This document shows positions 1-10,691 of a DNA stretch of 64,000 bases, in pieces. The DNA is from Nectonema munidae (Eukaryota > Nematomorpha > Nectonematoida > Nectonematidae): NCBI GenBank assembly GCA_030549495.1, contig JAUIRK010000069.1, positions 806,001 to 870,000 on the forward strand, in the 5' to 3' direction. The notes under the pieces were generated by a model. That model saw nothing but the letters and a program-made list of their open reading frames with translations. It was not told where the DNA came from and did not search any database. Every line of letters starts with the position of its first letter. Within the stretch, counting starts at the first letter, position 1. The position numbers and the translations under genes are program-made.

Positions 1-8
1 AAAAGTGA

Positions 9-212
9 CGACAAGAAAAGCCTGCACTAAAACCAAAACCTCAAGTGAAATACGTCAAAGATGCCCTTGGTATTTTTCAGGATTTTATTGAATCGGAAGA
101 GTGCATGACTGAAAATGATTTGATGATTTTTGAACAGCTGGAAATACGTTGCAAACAGGTTGCAATTTACAAGTGTAAACAAAAAACATTGATGGATTAT
201 TTCTCCAAGTAA
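9..212 (+). pseudogene. C-terminal tail of a pogo/Tigger-like transposase (5' truncated by the window edge)
   Basis: An open frame from position 9 runs to TAA at 210-212, with a stop at 6-8 just upstream in the same frame. The translation ends ...KQKTLMDYFSK, and has an acidic helix-like stretch (ESEECMTENDLMIFEQLE) before it. This layout, an acidic region followed by a K/T-rich 'tlxdyF' tail, is typical of the C-terminus of Tigger/pogo DDE transposases, which normally lies past the catalytic core. No catalytic motif lies in the window. The stop at 6-8 suggests decay. The assignment rests on tail composition and on two other Tigger-like copies in the window, so it is moderately sure. Confidence 0.6.
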
Positions 213-434
213 TAAATGATGGTTTGAATAAAATTCGCACTACATTTATTAATTTTTTTTGTATTTATTTTTTCTAATTCATTATATTCGTTATGATACC
301 ACCTACATGGTTAAGGCGGCTACATTATGACACCCTCGATATACCGCCAATTAATGGCATGTTTAAAGATGGCGGTTAATCTGGGGTGCACAATAAAACC
401 TGTGAATAGCAATCCCTCTTAATAACAACTCCCT
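213..434. repeat. Probable 3' terminal region of the Tigger-like element
   Basis: The stretch follows the transposase tail and holds an AT-rich run and then a G/C-richer block (about 295-420) containing gcggctacattatgacaccc and gatggcggttaatctgggg. Such 'gcgg...accctc..ata..gcgg' wording resembles the termini of pogo-like elements, but no partner end is visible, so the boundary is unknown. It abuts the TTAA of the next element at 435. Confidence 0.35.
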
Positions 435-499
435 TTAACCCTATTAGTGCTTGGCAAAATTTGTCCGCTTAAGTGCTGGGCGGCGTAAAGTGCCCCCCC

Positions 500-1720
500 C
501 CCTATTTTTCTCAGATATTAATAAGTTTTTATAAATATTTTTTATGTTACATATATATTTCAACTATGCTGAATTCAGTGGTGATGCCATTTTTTTTTAT
601 CAAAATCAATAAAACCTGTCAAAAAATTGATTTATATTTGACAGCTCATCTCAAAAAGGAACTTTTTATTTAAATAATTATATAAAGTTTTTTACGCATG
701 TATACCCATTTTCAAATATGCTGAAATCAGTGGTGATATTCATTTTTTATGAAAATCAATCAAACCTGTCAAAAAATTGATTTAAATGTGACAGCTCATC
801 TCAAAAAGGAACTTTTTATCTAAATAAGTATATAAAGTTTTTTACACATGTATACCCATTTTCAAATATGCTGAATTCAGTGGTGATATTGATTTTTTAT
901 GAAAATCAATCAAACCTGTCAAAAAATTGATCTAAATGTGACAACTCATCTCAAAAAGGAACTTTTTATCTAAATAAGTATATAAAGTTTTTACACATGT
1001 ATACCCATTTTCAAATATGCTGAATTCAGTGGTGATATTCATTTTTTATAAAAATCATTCAAACCTGTCAAAAAAGTGATTTACATATGACAGCTCATCT
1101 CAAAAAAGAAACTTTTTATCTAAATAATTATATAATGTTTTTTTTCACATATACACCCATTTTTAAGCATGCTGAATTCAGTGGTGATATTCATTTTTTT
1201 TTATAAAAATCAATTAAAGTTATCATAGCATTGATTTATATATGACAGCTCATCTTAAAAAGAAACTTTTATCTAAGTAATAATATAAAGTTTTTTACAC
1301 ATATATACCCATGTTTAAGCATGCGTAATTCAGTGGTGACATTCATTTTTTTATAAAAATCATTCAAAACTGTAAAAAATTGATTTATCCCAAAAAGAAA
1401 GGATCAGGCACGGTTTTTTGAATTAGAGAATTACGTTTAATAGAAAGTATAGGGAGGTAATGAAGTTTAACGTGTATGGCATTTTAAATACATATACCCA
1501 TTTTCAAGTAGGCTGTATTTACTGGTTACATTCTTTTTTTATAAATATTAGTCAAACATGACAAAATAATTTAAATATGACAGCCCATGTCAAAATAAAA
1601 TTTTTATTCTTTTAAAGTTTTTTTATACATTTCAAGTATGCACAATTTAATTGTGATGCTCATTTTTTATGAAATCAATAAAACCTGTCAAAAAATCGAT
1701 TAAACCTGTAAATCAATGTC
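500..1720 (+). repeat. Tandem array A, ~151-bp unit, about 8 copies
   Basis: The motif atgctgaattcagtggtgat recurs at about 567, 719, 870, 1018, 1169 and 1322, then in worn form near 1508 and 1635. This gives a period of ~151 bp. Other shared words are gacagctcatctcaaaaag and tcaaacctgtcaaaaaa. Copies nearest the left terminus are most alike and those toward the centre are degraded. No coding potential is apparent. Confidence 0.85.
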
Positions 1721-2559
1721 AAATATATAAACATAAAAATAACTTATACTTACAGTATTTCTCTGGTAATTATTTTCTTAATTATTTAATAAACTAACTT
1801 TAGGTGTTTAATTCACTTAAAATATTTCATTCTACAGTAACTTATGTAACTCGATAGGACCTCCAACTTTTTGGCTACAAATTCGTTAACGGCTCGTAGT
1901 CTCTACGTCATATTATAATTTACAGTATGTAATTTTGGTATTCATTCTATGATGATCCTTTCTTGGTAGCTCTTTTTTCATTAGATATTTATATTCTTCA
2001 ATGTGTGTTCGAAAATTTTTTTATAAGGATAAAATAACTTTTTTCGTCTCTCAAAGCATTTTGATTAAAGAATCTTTTTGATGATCTTAGACTTTTTTAT
2101 CAGTATCGTGTATTTTATTATCGGGCCTGAATATTTGTCAACCAATCTCATTTCAAAGGTTTTTTTCTGATGAATCATTCGTGATGTTCATTGTTCAATT
2201 ACAAAAAGTTATCAAAGTTAAAAAATTATCTCTTTGACACAAAAGGAAAAAGATGGACAAATTCAATTTAAATTAAAAATTTGATAGTGACTAAATTCTC
2301 ACATATTGGCATCTGTGCCATTTTTGATAAATCTGACCTATTCTAAATTTTCAGATTTCCTACCCATCTTAGCTAAATGTTAACTGTAATCCTAGATGAT
2401 AAGCTATAGATTTAAATATTTTTCATTTGTAAAAGAGGAACTTCTTTTTCACAGTCAAAATCTTTTTTGAAGCATATAATATTATATAATTAAACCACTT
2501 CCTACTTCATTAGAACATGGTAGATCTTCCATTTAGTCAAGATACATATTTTTTTTAAT
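1721..2559. other. Central AT-rich segment of the TTAA element
   Basis: This stretch lies between the two arrays. It is AT-rich, with no open frame of note and no recognised transposase motif, RNA gene or internal repeat. It may be degraded repeat units or original element sequence; the sequence does not decide. Confidence 0.4.
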
Positions 2560-4235
2560 TATTTGTTTTGATCACAAATGAAACGAGCATCTTCCATTTG
2601 GCATAAAAACAGATATTTTATTTAAATTTCAACAATATTTATGTAGACATTAGACGTAAATCGAACATTTGATTGACACTTTCAGACATTTAAAACCTCT
2701 AAATTCAAAAAATGATTTAAGAAATAAAAATTATCATGGTCGAATTGGTATAAAAACATATATTTCATGTAAAATTAGAGAGAATATTTTGGGATATAGT
2801 TTTCAGACATAAACCGCAAATTTGATTGACGCTAGCAGTAAAATCTCTAAATCCGAAAACTGTGTTCAGAAATGAAATCATCATGATCTATTTGCTATAA
2901 AAACAAATTTTAGAACTAAACGCAAATTTAATTGATACTTATATGTATTTTCAAATTCAAACGGCAAAAATTGAGTCTATAAATGAAACTAGCATGGTTG
3001 ATTTGGTATAAAAACATATATTTAATTGTAAAATTTGAATGAATATTTTTGGAGACAATTTTTAGAAGTAAACCGCAAATTTGATTAAAACTTATAGGTA
3101 TTTTCACATCCTAAATGTAAAAAATGAGTTCAGAAATGAAAACAGCATGATTGATTTGGTATAAAAACATATATTTCAAGAGAATATTTTTGGAGACAAT
3201 TTTCAGAAGTAAACTGCAAATTTGATTAATACTTATAGGTATTTTCAAATCCTAAATGTAAAAAATGAGTTCAAAAATGAAAACAGCATGATCGATTTGG
3301 TATAAAAACAAATATTTCATGTAAAATTGAGAGAATATTTTTGGAGATAGCTTTTAGAAGTAAACCGCAAATTTTGACTGATATTTTAAAACCTCTAAAT
3401 GTAAAAAATGAGTTCAGAAATGAAAACAGCATGGTTGATTTAGTATAAAACATATATTTCATTGTAAAATTTGAATGAATGTTATTGGAGACAATTTTTA
3501 GAAGTAAACCGCAAATTTGATTAACACTTATAGGTATTTTCACATCCTAAACGTAAAAAATGAGTCCAGAAATGAAACCAGCATGGCCGATTTAGTATAA
3601 CACTTATATTTCATTGTAAAATTTGAATGAATGTTTTTGGAGATAATTTTTAGAAGTAAACCGCAAATTTGATGAACACTTATAGGTATTTCTAGATCCT
3701 AAACGTAAAAAATTTGTCCAGAAATGAACCCATCATGGCGGATTTAGTATAACACATATATTTTATGTAAAATGTGAAGGAATGTTTTTGGAGACAATTT
3801 TCAGAAGTAAACCGCAAATTTGATTAACATTTATAGGTATTTTCACATCCTAAATGTAAAAAATGAGTCCAGAAATGAAAACAACATGATCGATTTGGTA
3901 TAAAACATATATTTTATGTAAAATATGAAGGAATATTTTGGAGACAATTTTCAGAAGTAAACCGCAAATTTGATGAACACTTATAGGTATTTCTAGATCC
4001 TAAACGTAAAAAATTAGTCCAGAAATGAACCCATCATGGCGGATTTAGTATAACACATATATTTTATGTAAAATGTGAAGGAATGTTTTTGGAGACAATT
4101 TTTAGAAGTAAACCGAAAATTTAATTAACACTTATAGGAATTTTCAAATCCTAAATGTAAAAAATGAGTCCAGAAATGAAAACAGCATGACCGATTTAGT
4201 ATAAAACATATATTTTATGTAAAATTGCAGCTAGC
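2560..4235 (-). repeat. Tandem array B, ~150-bp unit, about 10-11 copies
   Basis: The word gtaaaccgcaaatttgatt recurs near 2813, 3072, 3212, 3363, 3508, 3660, 3809, 3960 and 4111, with a worn copy near 2655. The period is 140-152 bp, mostly ~150. Each unit also carries a copy of gaaa(a/c)cagcatg...gatttggtataaaa. Read on the minus strand, the unit shares the order 'tatacc, atgctg, tcatttttta' with array A at the same spacing. I therefore infer that A and B are diverged relatives in opposite orientation. Confidence 0.85.
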
Positions 4236-4344
4236 GATTTTAGGAAAAGTCACAAAATTTGAATGGATATGATTCAGCCAATTTTCTACAATTAATTTTT
4301 TAGTGAAGGGGGCGTTTTACGCCCCACAGCACTAATAGGGTTAA

Positions 4345-5100
4345 AATGCGACCAAAAAATTCAAGTTATTTTTTAATTTTAGTTCTTTTTCTTCTATTCT
4401 AAAATGGCGTCATGTAAATTTTTTCTATACTATGTTATAAAATATGCTAATTACTTACCAATATTTTATTGTATTTATATTTGATGTTTATATAATTTAA
4501 AAACGCCCCACTATTTTTTAAATGCTTACTTGTATAGTTTTCAAGTAGAATTTCCTAAAAATTTACCTTATGTAAAAAATCGTCTATTCAAATTTAAGCT
4601 TTACATCAGACACATTGCTTGTTCTAGAATTACAAATTTCCATTTTTTACGTGTAAAATTCTTCATATACAATGCCGAAAGTGATTTTCACTCTTCCAAT
4701 GTTTATATTTTAATGTTACTAAAGATGAGAATGATTGTAGATAATGCGAATGTTCCTATTTTCAAATTTATTTTTTTACTCCCATTATTAATGGCAATTG
4801 ATCCCCTTCTAGTTACGTTACAGTTTTTATTCCTTTTTGATTAGAATAAATTTTTTCATCTAGATTAACCCAATTATAATATTTTGCTTTTTTATAATCG
4901 CTTAGCTAATTTTATTTGAAATGTTAGAATGTAAAATATTTTTCAAATTTATATATTTTATAGAGTAAAGCATTTTCCTTGTTTTAAGTTTTCTTTTTTT
5001 TTTAAAGTAAATTTAAATTATTTTATTGAACTAATACTGAAACTAAATCTTTTTTAACCAAGAATACTAAGCGCACGTACCTAAGTTTGAAGAAATTGTT
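4345..5100. other. AT-rich region, nothing recognised
   Basis: A 104-codon plus-strand frame (4530-4844) has no ATG-context or family support and reads like chance in AT-rich DNA. No repeat or RNA signal was seen. Confidence 0.4.
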
Positions 5101-5105
5101 ATAAG

Positions 5106-5916
5106 TGATTGAAAAAATTAAAGATGGGCATCCTTGTTACAAATTAGCTAAAAGAGAAATTAAAAGAATCCTAGAAATCAGGGCAATGTTCAGAATCTAA
5201 AACATTATAAATACGCTCATCTTTCAACGATCTTATTAATTCATCTGTTTATGAATGGTTTTGTGCCATGAGAGCTAAAAATGTTCGTATTTCTGGTGTG
5301 ATGATTCAAGAAAAAGCAAGAACGATGGCAAAAGAAAAAATATAAATGATTTCAAAGCTTCACATTGGTGGTTGGAGTGTTTTTTAAAACGGAAAAATAT
5401 AAGACTAGTGAATTTACATGGAGAGTCGTCTTTTGTAAATCAAGATGTAAATGAGTCGTTTAATAGAATTGAGTCAATATGTGAAGGCTATGACTTAAAA
5501 GATGTCTTTAATGCAGATGAAACAGGGCTGTTTTATAAATTTTTACCTTCAAGATCAATGGTTCTTATAAACGATAGATGTAAAAGTGGTAAAATATCAA
5601 AGTTACGTTTAACAATTTTCTTGTGTTGTAGTGCTCGTGGTGAGAAGCTATGCCCTGTTATTATAGGATGTAGTGAAAAACGACTTTGCTTTAAAAACAT
5701 ATCACTTTCAACTTTGGGAGTCAGTTATTTTTCAAATAAAAAATCCTGGATGACTGGATCCATTTTTTCATAATTGGCTCCAAATTATCAATATAATCAA
5801 ATGATCAAAGAAAACTTCTCGGTTTTGTTATTGGTAGATAATGCTGCATCACATAGAAATATTGTGCTTTCTAATATTAAAGTATGTTTTTTGCCTCTAA
5901 ATACAACACCATGCAC
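5106..5916 (+). pseudogene. Tigger/pogo-like DDE transposase fragment, interrupted by a hAT-like end
   Basis: The translation follows Tigger order: a helix-turn-helix relic (about 5106-5260), the 'SGVMIQEKA' motif of the CENP-B-type DNA-binding half, then the DDE core. The first catalytic aspartate is in FNADETGLFYK (about 5505-5540), the second in LLLVDNAASHR (about 5828-5860). The core breaks off at LPLNTTPC, where the third acidic motif (QPMDQG in relatives) should start. The frame has an in-frame TAA at 5771-5773 and needs at least one shift upstream of 5370. At 5917 a different end (cagtggcgtagccag) begins. It is a dead copy. The same family appears at 9-212 and 55.5-59.2 kb. Confidence 0.8.
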
Positions 5917-6016
5917 CAGTGGCGTAGCCAGAGCGAAGTACATGGGGGGGGGGGGCACAAGATGGGCACAAAAATAGGCTTATATTGAAAAATCTGAATC
6001 ACCCTGATTAAGTTTT
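5917..6016 (+). mobile_element. hAT-like terminus with G-run inserted in Tigger copy
   Basis: cagtggcgtagccagagcg at 5917 is a typical hAT end motif and is followed by a run of ten G. The matching opposite end was not found downstream, so only one end or a truncated copy is present. It cuts the Tigger reading frame exactly after the LPLNTTPC motif. Confidence 0.5.
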
Positions 6017-6110
6017 TAACCCTATCAGTGACGAGGGGGCTATTTTAACCCCCCCCCCCCCCCCCTCAACTAAAATGTCTCTTGTGCCAAATTGACTACA
6101 CTCTAACTTT
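6015..6110 (+). mobile_element. TTAA-element end fragment
   Basis: TTAACCCTATCAGTG followed by acgagggggc and a run of C matches the ends of the 439-4340 element (CCCTATTAGTGC, then a G/C-run). No partner end is seen. It is a solo or truncated terminus. Confidence 0.5.
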
Positions 6111-6144
6111 TTATCACTATGTTATTAAACCTATCACTATGTTG

Positions 6145-6204
6145 ATTTTCATTATTCGCGGTTAGTCTTGGAACTTGACCCCTGCGAATACGTGGGTGAC
6201 TGTA
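6145..6204 (-). repeat. pogo/Tigger-type terminal inverted repeat (right end)
   Basis: Read on the minus strand from 6204: TA, then CAGTCACCCACGTATTCGC, then AGGGGTCAAG. CAGTC...ATTCGC with a TA target is the classic pogo/Tigger end. It probably closes the Tigger copy that starts near 5.1 kb. No left partner was found. Confidence 0.5.
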
Positions 6205-6209
6205 CATCA

Positions 6210-6840
6210 GGCGTACAAAATAGTTTTTTCTAGTCTCCTATCTATAACTAATGATTAGTTGAAAGATGAACTTAACAGCGTTTTCAGTCTACATCAAAAC
6301 TCCAATCATGCTACTAATTTAAATTAAGTATATTTTATTTGAAACATCATTTGATTGAAGATGAAACTTAAGCTGTTTTACTATATGCGAAATTTTTTGT
6401 TGCACTTCAAGTAATAATAAATGGCATCTCACTTTTAGTGCTGCAGAATGGATTTTGAAGTTTATTAGCAATAAAGGCAAAGTCTATGAACAGATTGAAA
6501 GCAAATCCCAATATGAGGGTAGCATTATCATCAACACCGCCTCTCATAAGCAAACTTGCTTGATCTCTGAATCTTAACTTCCACTAGTATTTGTTACTGT
6601 CTTCGTTTTTGTTGTACTTCTGTTCTTATATTTATTTTATCTTGTTTAAATTCTGTGATATGCAAATGTATGTCACTATAATTATGCCGAACCAAGAAAA
6701 GATTTTATATCTGATTGTCATCTTTTTTTGTACCGTTGAAATATTCTTGTATGAAAGTAAGGGGGTAAATTTTTTTCATTATTACAAAGGGAATTGAGTA
6801 ACTCTGGTCTAGACCACCTTTTTAATCACAGTCAAGTACT
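6210..6840. other. TAPT1 upstream region
   Basis: No further coding exon of TAPT1 was recognised here, and no clear core promoter. A pyrimidine-rich run ending in ttttgcacag at 6877 looks like a 3' splice site, so a non-coding leader exon may lie in or before this stretch. Confidence 0.35.
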
Positions 6841-6905
6841 CATGCCTTAGTATTCATTTCTTTCTTCTTTTGCACAGAAGGATATCCCTTACTTACTATC
6901 AAGCA

Positions 6906-7260
6906 ATGAATCCGCATCAAAAGACGGATAAAAGTAAAGAAAAAGATCTTCCCACAATTTCATTCCTCAGTTTCATCAGTTCTGAATTTTTTCCTCATCT
7001 CTATGAAGATAGTGACTTGTTCTTCTCCATTGAAAGGTATAACCGCGTTTTGAATGCTCTCAAAATACCATTGAAGTTGGAAAAATTCATGCTCTTCTCC
7101 ATTCTCATAGCATTTCACGTCTTTCTCTTCATTTTCACAATTCTACCAATCCGTTTATTTGCTTTATCCTACTACTCCTTACTACACCTTCCATTTCTCT
7201 TTCTACGCTTCAAAAATTCCTTTACTTTGTCTTCTTACCAAATCTGTGATACAGTTAAGT
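6906..7260 (+). CDS. TAPT1: TAPT1 coding exon 1
   Basis: Residues 1-118. It carries a hydrophilic N-terminus (MNPHQKTDKSKEKDLPT), the 'F..LYEDSDLFFSIERYNRV' block equivalent to the vertebrate 'Y.EHDEARYSERRERVY', and the first hydrophobic helices. It ends at 7260 with one base of a codon before GTAAGC. Confidence 0.85.
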
Positions 7261-10026
7261 GTAAGCTTTTTTTTACCTTATGTATGCAACTGTTTGTGTA
7301 TGTTGAACACAAAAAATGATTTAATGTCTCATTTATTTTATGTCAGTAGTCACTTAGCAGGTCATGTTAATCAATTTAATTTAAACAGCTTAACTATGCC
7401 TGTTTTTATTTGAAATAAAAACAGAAATTTATATTCTAACTTTTCAAAAAGCCAAATGTAAACTTTTTCCTTGAATAGAGTTGGAAAATGTTTTTTTACT
7501 ATAATTTTTTGCACAAATCAAGAGGGAGCATTCTAAAAAGTTTGGGGTGAAGGTCTAACTTTATTTTATAACTTTTTTTACCAAAAAATGTCAATTTTTT
7601 GAAATATTTTTCAAAATATATGCTTTAAAACAGGAATGCTAATTCTTGAAATCTGGGACTGCAAACTTGATTTTAATATTAAAATTTTATTAGCTAAAAT
7701 GCATTTTTCTTGAAGACACATTCTCAATGAATGTGTAAGTGAAAAAAACTTATGCAAAAAGTATAAGATTGCAATGTTGCGACTTTAAAAAAACTCATCA
7801 CACGGCGAAGCAGCTTCATCACTTGTAGAATTAAGACTTGATATCTCTTCTGTGGATGCGAAAATGCATATCTTTCTTGACCTAAAAAATTTTGTGTGTA
7901 AAATAACATTTCCATCGTGCTTCCTAGTTGAGATTCTGTTGAAAAGTGTTCATTAGGAGGTTGCGTTTTCTGATGTTATTCAAAAATGTTTTAAAGATCT
8001 TTTGATACAGTGGAGTCATGAAGCATGAAAAAGCTACGCGCTTCCGTTAAGGAAAGAAATAGTGAGAAGGCTGAATCGATGATGAGTGTAATGAACATAT
8101 ATAAGATAATTATAAAAGAATTTTGGTCTAACGCAACGATTGTTACGCCGACATTGTACTTGCAGCTCAGAATCCCACCATAACTACATAGCTCAATAGG
8201 AGAAAAAAATAATAATTCTTCATGTTCACTATTGTTTTTAAACTAATCCACTGTCGGAACCGGTGAATACCTTTGCGCGATATACCGCGAAATCGGATAC
8301 AACATCGCGAACCTTATGGTCATGAATGTTTAAAAAATCCTGCGTAATTGATAGTGATATGGAGTCATCAGCGTGAGAAAAATTGCCCTCTTGTTAACTA
8401 GTTTAACAAAAATTGCTCTCTTGAGAAATAAATTTTAACTCTCTTGAATTTGGTAACATTCTTTTCAGATCTTTTAATTTTCAAAATATCATTTCTCATT
8501 TAGCGATAACATGAAAATATTTATATTTAGTAAATATCATACTTCTGAGACTCAATGGTTGTTACGGTGTACCTCACAGCTTAACAGTTGAAGGTCAGAG
8601 ATTCGATCGCCAAAGCTTCCACCTCGACTCTTAAAGACAAAATTGTGATGAAACTTTTTCAAGCATAATGCTTTGATATCCAACCAAATTTCATACTTGG
8701 AAATTAAATTTTAGTTTCATCTAAGTCCAAATACAAAAGAATTATATCAATATATAGGAAACTAAAAAGCATATATATTAGTACTCAATATACCTTATAT
8801 GCTTCCCTTTATTATAGCCTAGATTTATGTTAATAAAAAATTCTCTCAATTCTAACTAAATTATTTGCCAGGAACCATTAAGCTTAAATATTCTGTAAAT
8901 GAAATCTAACCTAAATTTGAAGAATCTTCATTCAATTTTATAAACTTGACACTTTCTGACTATTTTTCTAGGTTTGTTAATAGTTGTCTCAGTTTGGTTG
9001 TACACCAAGATCGATGTATCTGTACTTTATCACCAAGTGCGTGTTCAAGATATCATAAAATTATACTTCATGTATAACATGCTTGAAGTGATCGACAAAC
9101 TTTGCTCATCTTTTGGTCATGATTTGCTTGAATCTTTGTACTGCCGAATATCCTTTCTGAAGTCTTTTCACGTGAAGCTTGCACTTTCCTGCCTTTTCCA
9201 CTTCATCTTCTGCTTAACATTCACCTTGTTTCACTCGGCTCTCATTCTACTTCAAATCATCATTCTGAACGTGGCGGTCAACTCACACCACAAAGCCTTG
9301 CTCAGCATCATGCTCTCCAACAATTTCATAGAGATCAAAGGCAGCGTTTTCAAGAAGTTCGAAAAGACTAACCTCTTTCAAATGTCCTGTAGTGATGCTA
9401 GAGAGCGCTTTTTCCTGTCCTTAGCTCTCTTCCTCGTTATGATAAACAATCTCAACGCACACTCTTGGCAAACTTCCCATTTCGTAAGCACCCTTCCAGA
9501 CGTACTCTGGGTCATTCTTTCAGAAGTTTTCGTAGATTGGATTAAGCATGCCTTCATCACTAAGTTTAATGATATTGCTGCAAGTAATGTGTACACGGAG
9601 TACATGTTTGTTCTTGCAAAGGACTTGATTAATGGTGCATCCGTTAATGAAACGAACCCGTCTTCCCAATCCCAAGTGAATGATCTCATTTGCCGCCGTA
9701 CTGGCTTTGATCCTATTCCTCTTTCTATTGTCACTATCGTCATTGTTTCTCGCGTTTTTAAAAATAATAGTCTCAGTTACCTTTCCTATATTCTCTGTTT
9801 TGCGGTTTGCGTTACAGTTAAGTTTATTGTTAGCTACGTAGTATACTCGATTGCTTATTCTGTTATCGCTCAAAAGAATCTTTGCTCGGATAATGTTGTG
9901 CCAAATTCATCTTTCTCAGATTCACAATCCAGATCTAGTATAGTAGAGATTAATGCTTCAAAGAAAGTATATAAAAATCTGGAAGAAGTCACACGATATG
10001 AAATGTGTAGTAATAGGATTGTGTGA
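6906..10026 (+). CDS. TAPT1: TAPT1 family membrane protein (exons 6906-7260 and 8972-10026)
   Basis: TAPT1 is a multi-pass ER/ciliary-base membrane protein needed for ciliogenesis and Golgi-related trafficking in vertebrates. Two exons, joined in phase 1 (donor gtaagc at 7261, acceptor ttttctag at 8971), encode about 469 residues, against 567 in human. Conserved blocks in order: LEKFMLFSILIAFHVFLF (first membrane helix, exon 1), QICDTVK (exon end), IIKLYFMYNMLEV and FGHDLLESLY, NSHHKALLSIMLSNNF, VFKKFEKTNLFQMS, PDVLWVI, HAFITKFNDI, and the C-terminus YEMCSNRIV, which matches the family's FTICGNRID ending. Several hydrophobic helices are evident. The start ATG at 6906 is the first in frame after a likely acceptor at 6877; an upstream coding exon cannot be excluded. 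Both exons are intact. A possible poly(A) signal, AATAAA, lies at 10665-10670. Confidence 0.92.
7261..8971 (+). other. TAPT1 intron
   Basis: A 1711-bp GT-AG intron. It holds AT-rich sequence and a 63-codon minus-strand frame (7724-7915) that I could not relate to any family. Near 8600 'gattcgatcgcc' loosely resembles a tRNA B box but no A box fits. Confidence 0.7.
8972..10026 (+). CDS. TAPT1: TAPT1 coding exon 2 (terminal)
   Basis: Residues 119-469 in one uninterrupted 1055-bp exon ending in TGA at 10024-10026. In vertebrates this part is spread over many exons. The stretch is visibly less AT-rich than its flanks, as expected for conserved coding DNA. Confidence 0.93.
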
Positions 10027-10683
10027 ATATATATATTATTTTTACATTACCGCCTACACGCTCGCTCAAGGTTTATCAAATGTGATTGGTGATTAATAAT
10101 AATTTTATATCACCTATTCGTTTTCCTCCTTTCCTTCACTCAACCAATGATCACATTGGTTAATATCTTCTATACATTTCACAGATTGTATTTGTTCTGA
10201 GAACACATAAAGAAAAATCACGAACAAAAAGAGTATTTTATTAAAAAGGCAATACTGATACTTAATTCAAAGTGATGCCCTGCTTTTCGCATCTTTGTTA
10301 ACTTCTTAATTTTATTCTACAATTCCTACCTTATTATACCTTATGCTAAATTGAATTACTACGTCTCTATAAAGAAGATTTAAAAAAAGTCCCGTGATGG
10401 CGAAGAATGGAGTCTGTTATTTTATGCACTTTGCAATATTTTCCCATTCAGTATTTTTTTGAATATATTTTTTATATAATTTTTGTTGTTATCTATTTTT
10501 TTAAGATATTTTTTTTAATCATTATTAACTTTTTGTATTCAGTTCGGATTATCAAATATTTTTCTGAATAAGTTCAACTCAAATATGATTGATATTGGAT
10601 TTTTGAGTTATGCAGTAAGATGCCTATTAATAGGACTATGTGTATCTGAAAATATATTCATATTAATAAAAAATACTACATCA
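10027..10683. other. TAPT1 3' flank
   Basis: AT-rich 3' untranslated and flanking DNA; only the AATAAA at 10665-10670 was noted. Confidence 0.4.
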
Positions 10684-10691
10684 GTGATTAC

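Larger units (their letters stand above)
439..4340. mobile_element. TTAA-target non-autonomous element with inverted satellite-like arms (piggyBac-like ends)
   Basis: The left end reads CCCTATTAGTGC (439-450) and the right end GCACTAATAGGG (4329-4340), a perfect 12-bp inverted repeat. Each end is directly flanked by TTAA (435-438 and 4341-4344), so the element is 3902 bp with a 4-bp TTAA duplication. Homology extends inward past a G/C-run: GGCGTAAAGTGCCCCC on the left, and the complement of gggggcgttttacgcccc on the right. TTAA targets and CCC-starting ends are typical of piggyBac; Kolobok and a few others also use TTAA. No transposase frame was found inside. The interior is two arrays of ~150-bp repeats, one next to each end. 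I infer a non-autonomous element moved in trans. Confidence 0.8.

Noticed and set aside
500-4235. CRISPR-like regular repeats
   Set aside because: Units are ~150 bp, directly joined and diverged, with no short repeats and unique spacers; this is satellite-type DNA in a eukaryote.
8575-8620. gattcgatcgcc resembling a tRNA B box
   Set aside because: Poor match and no partner stem.
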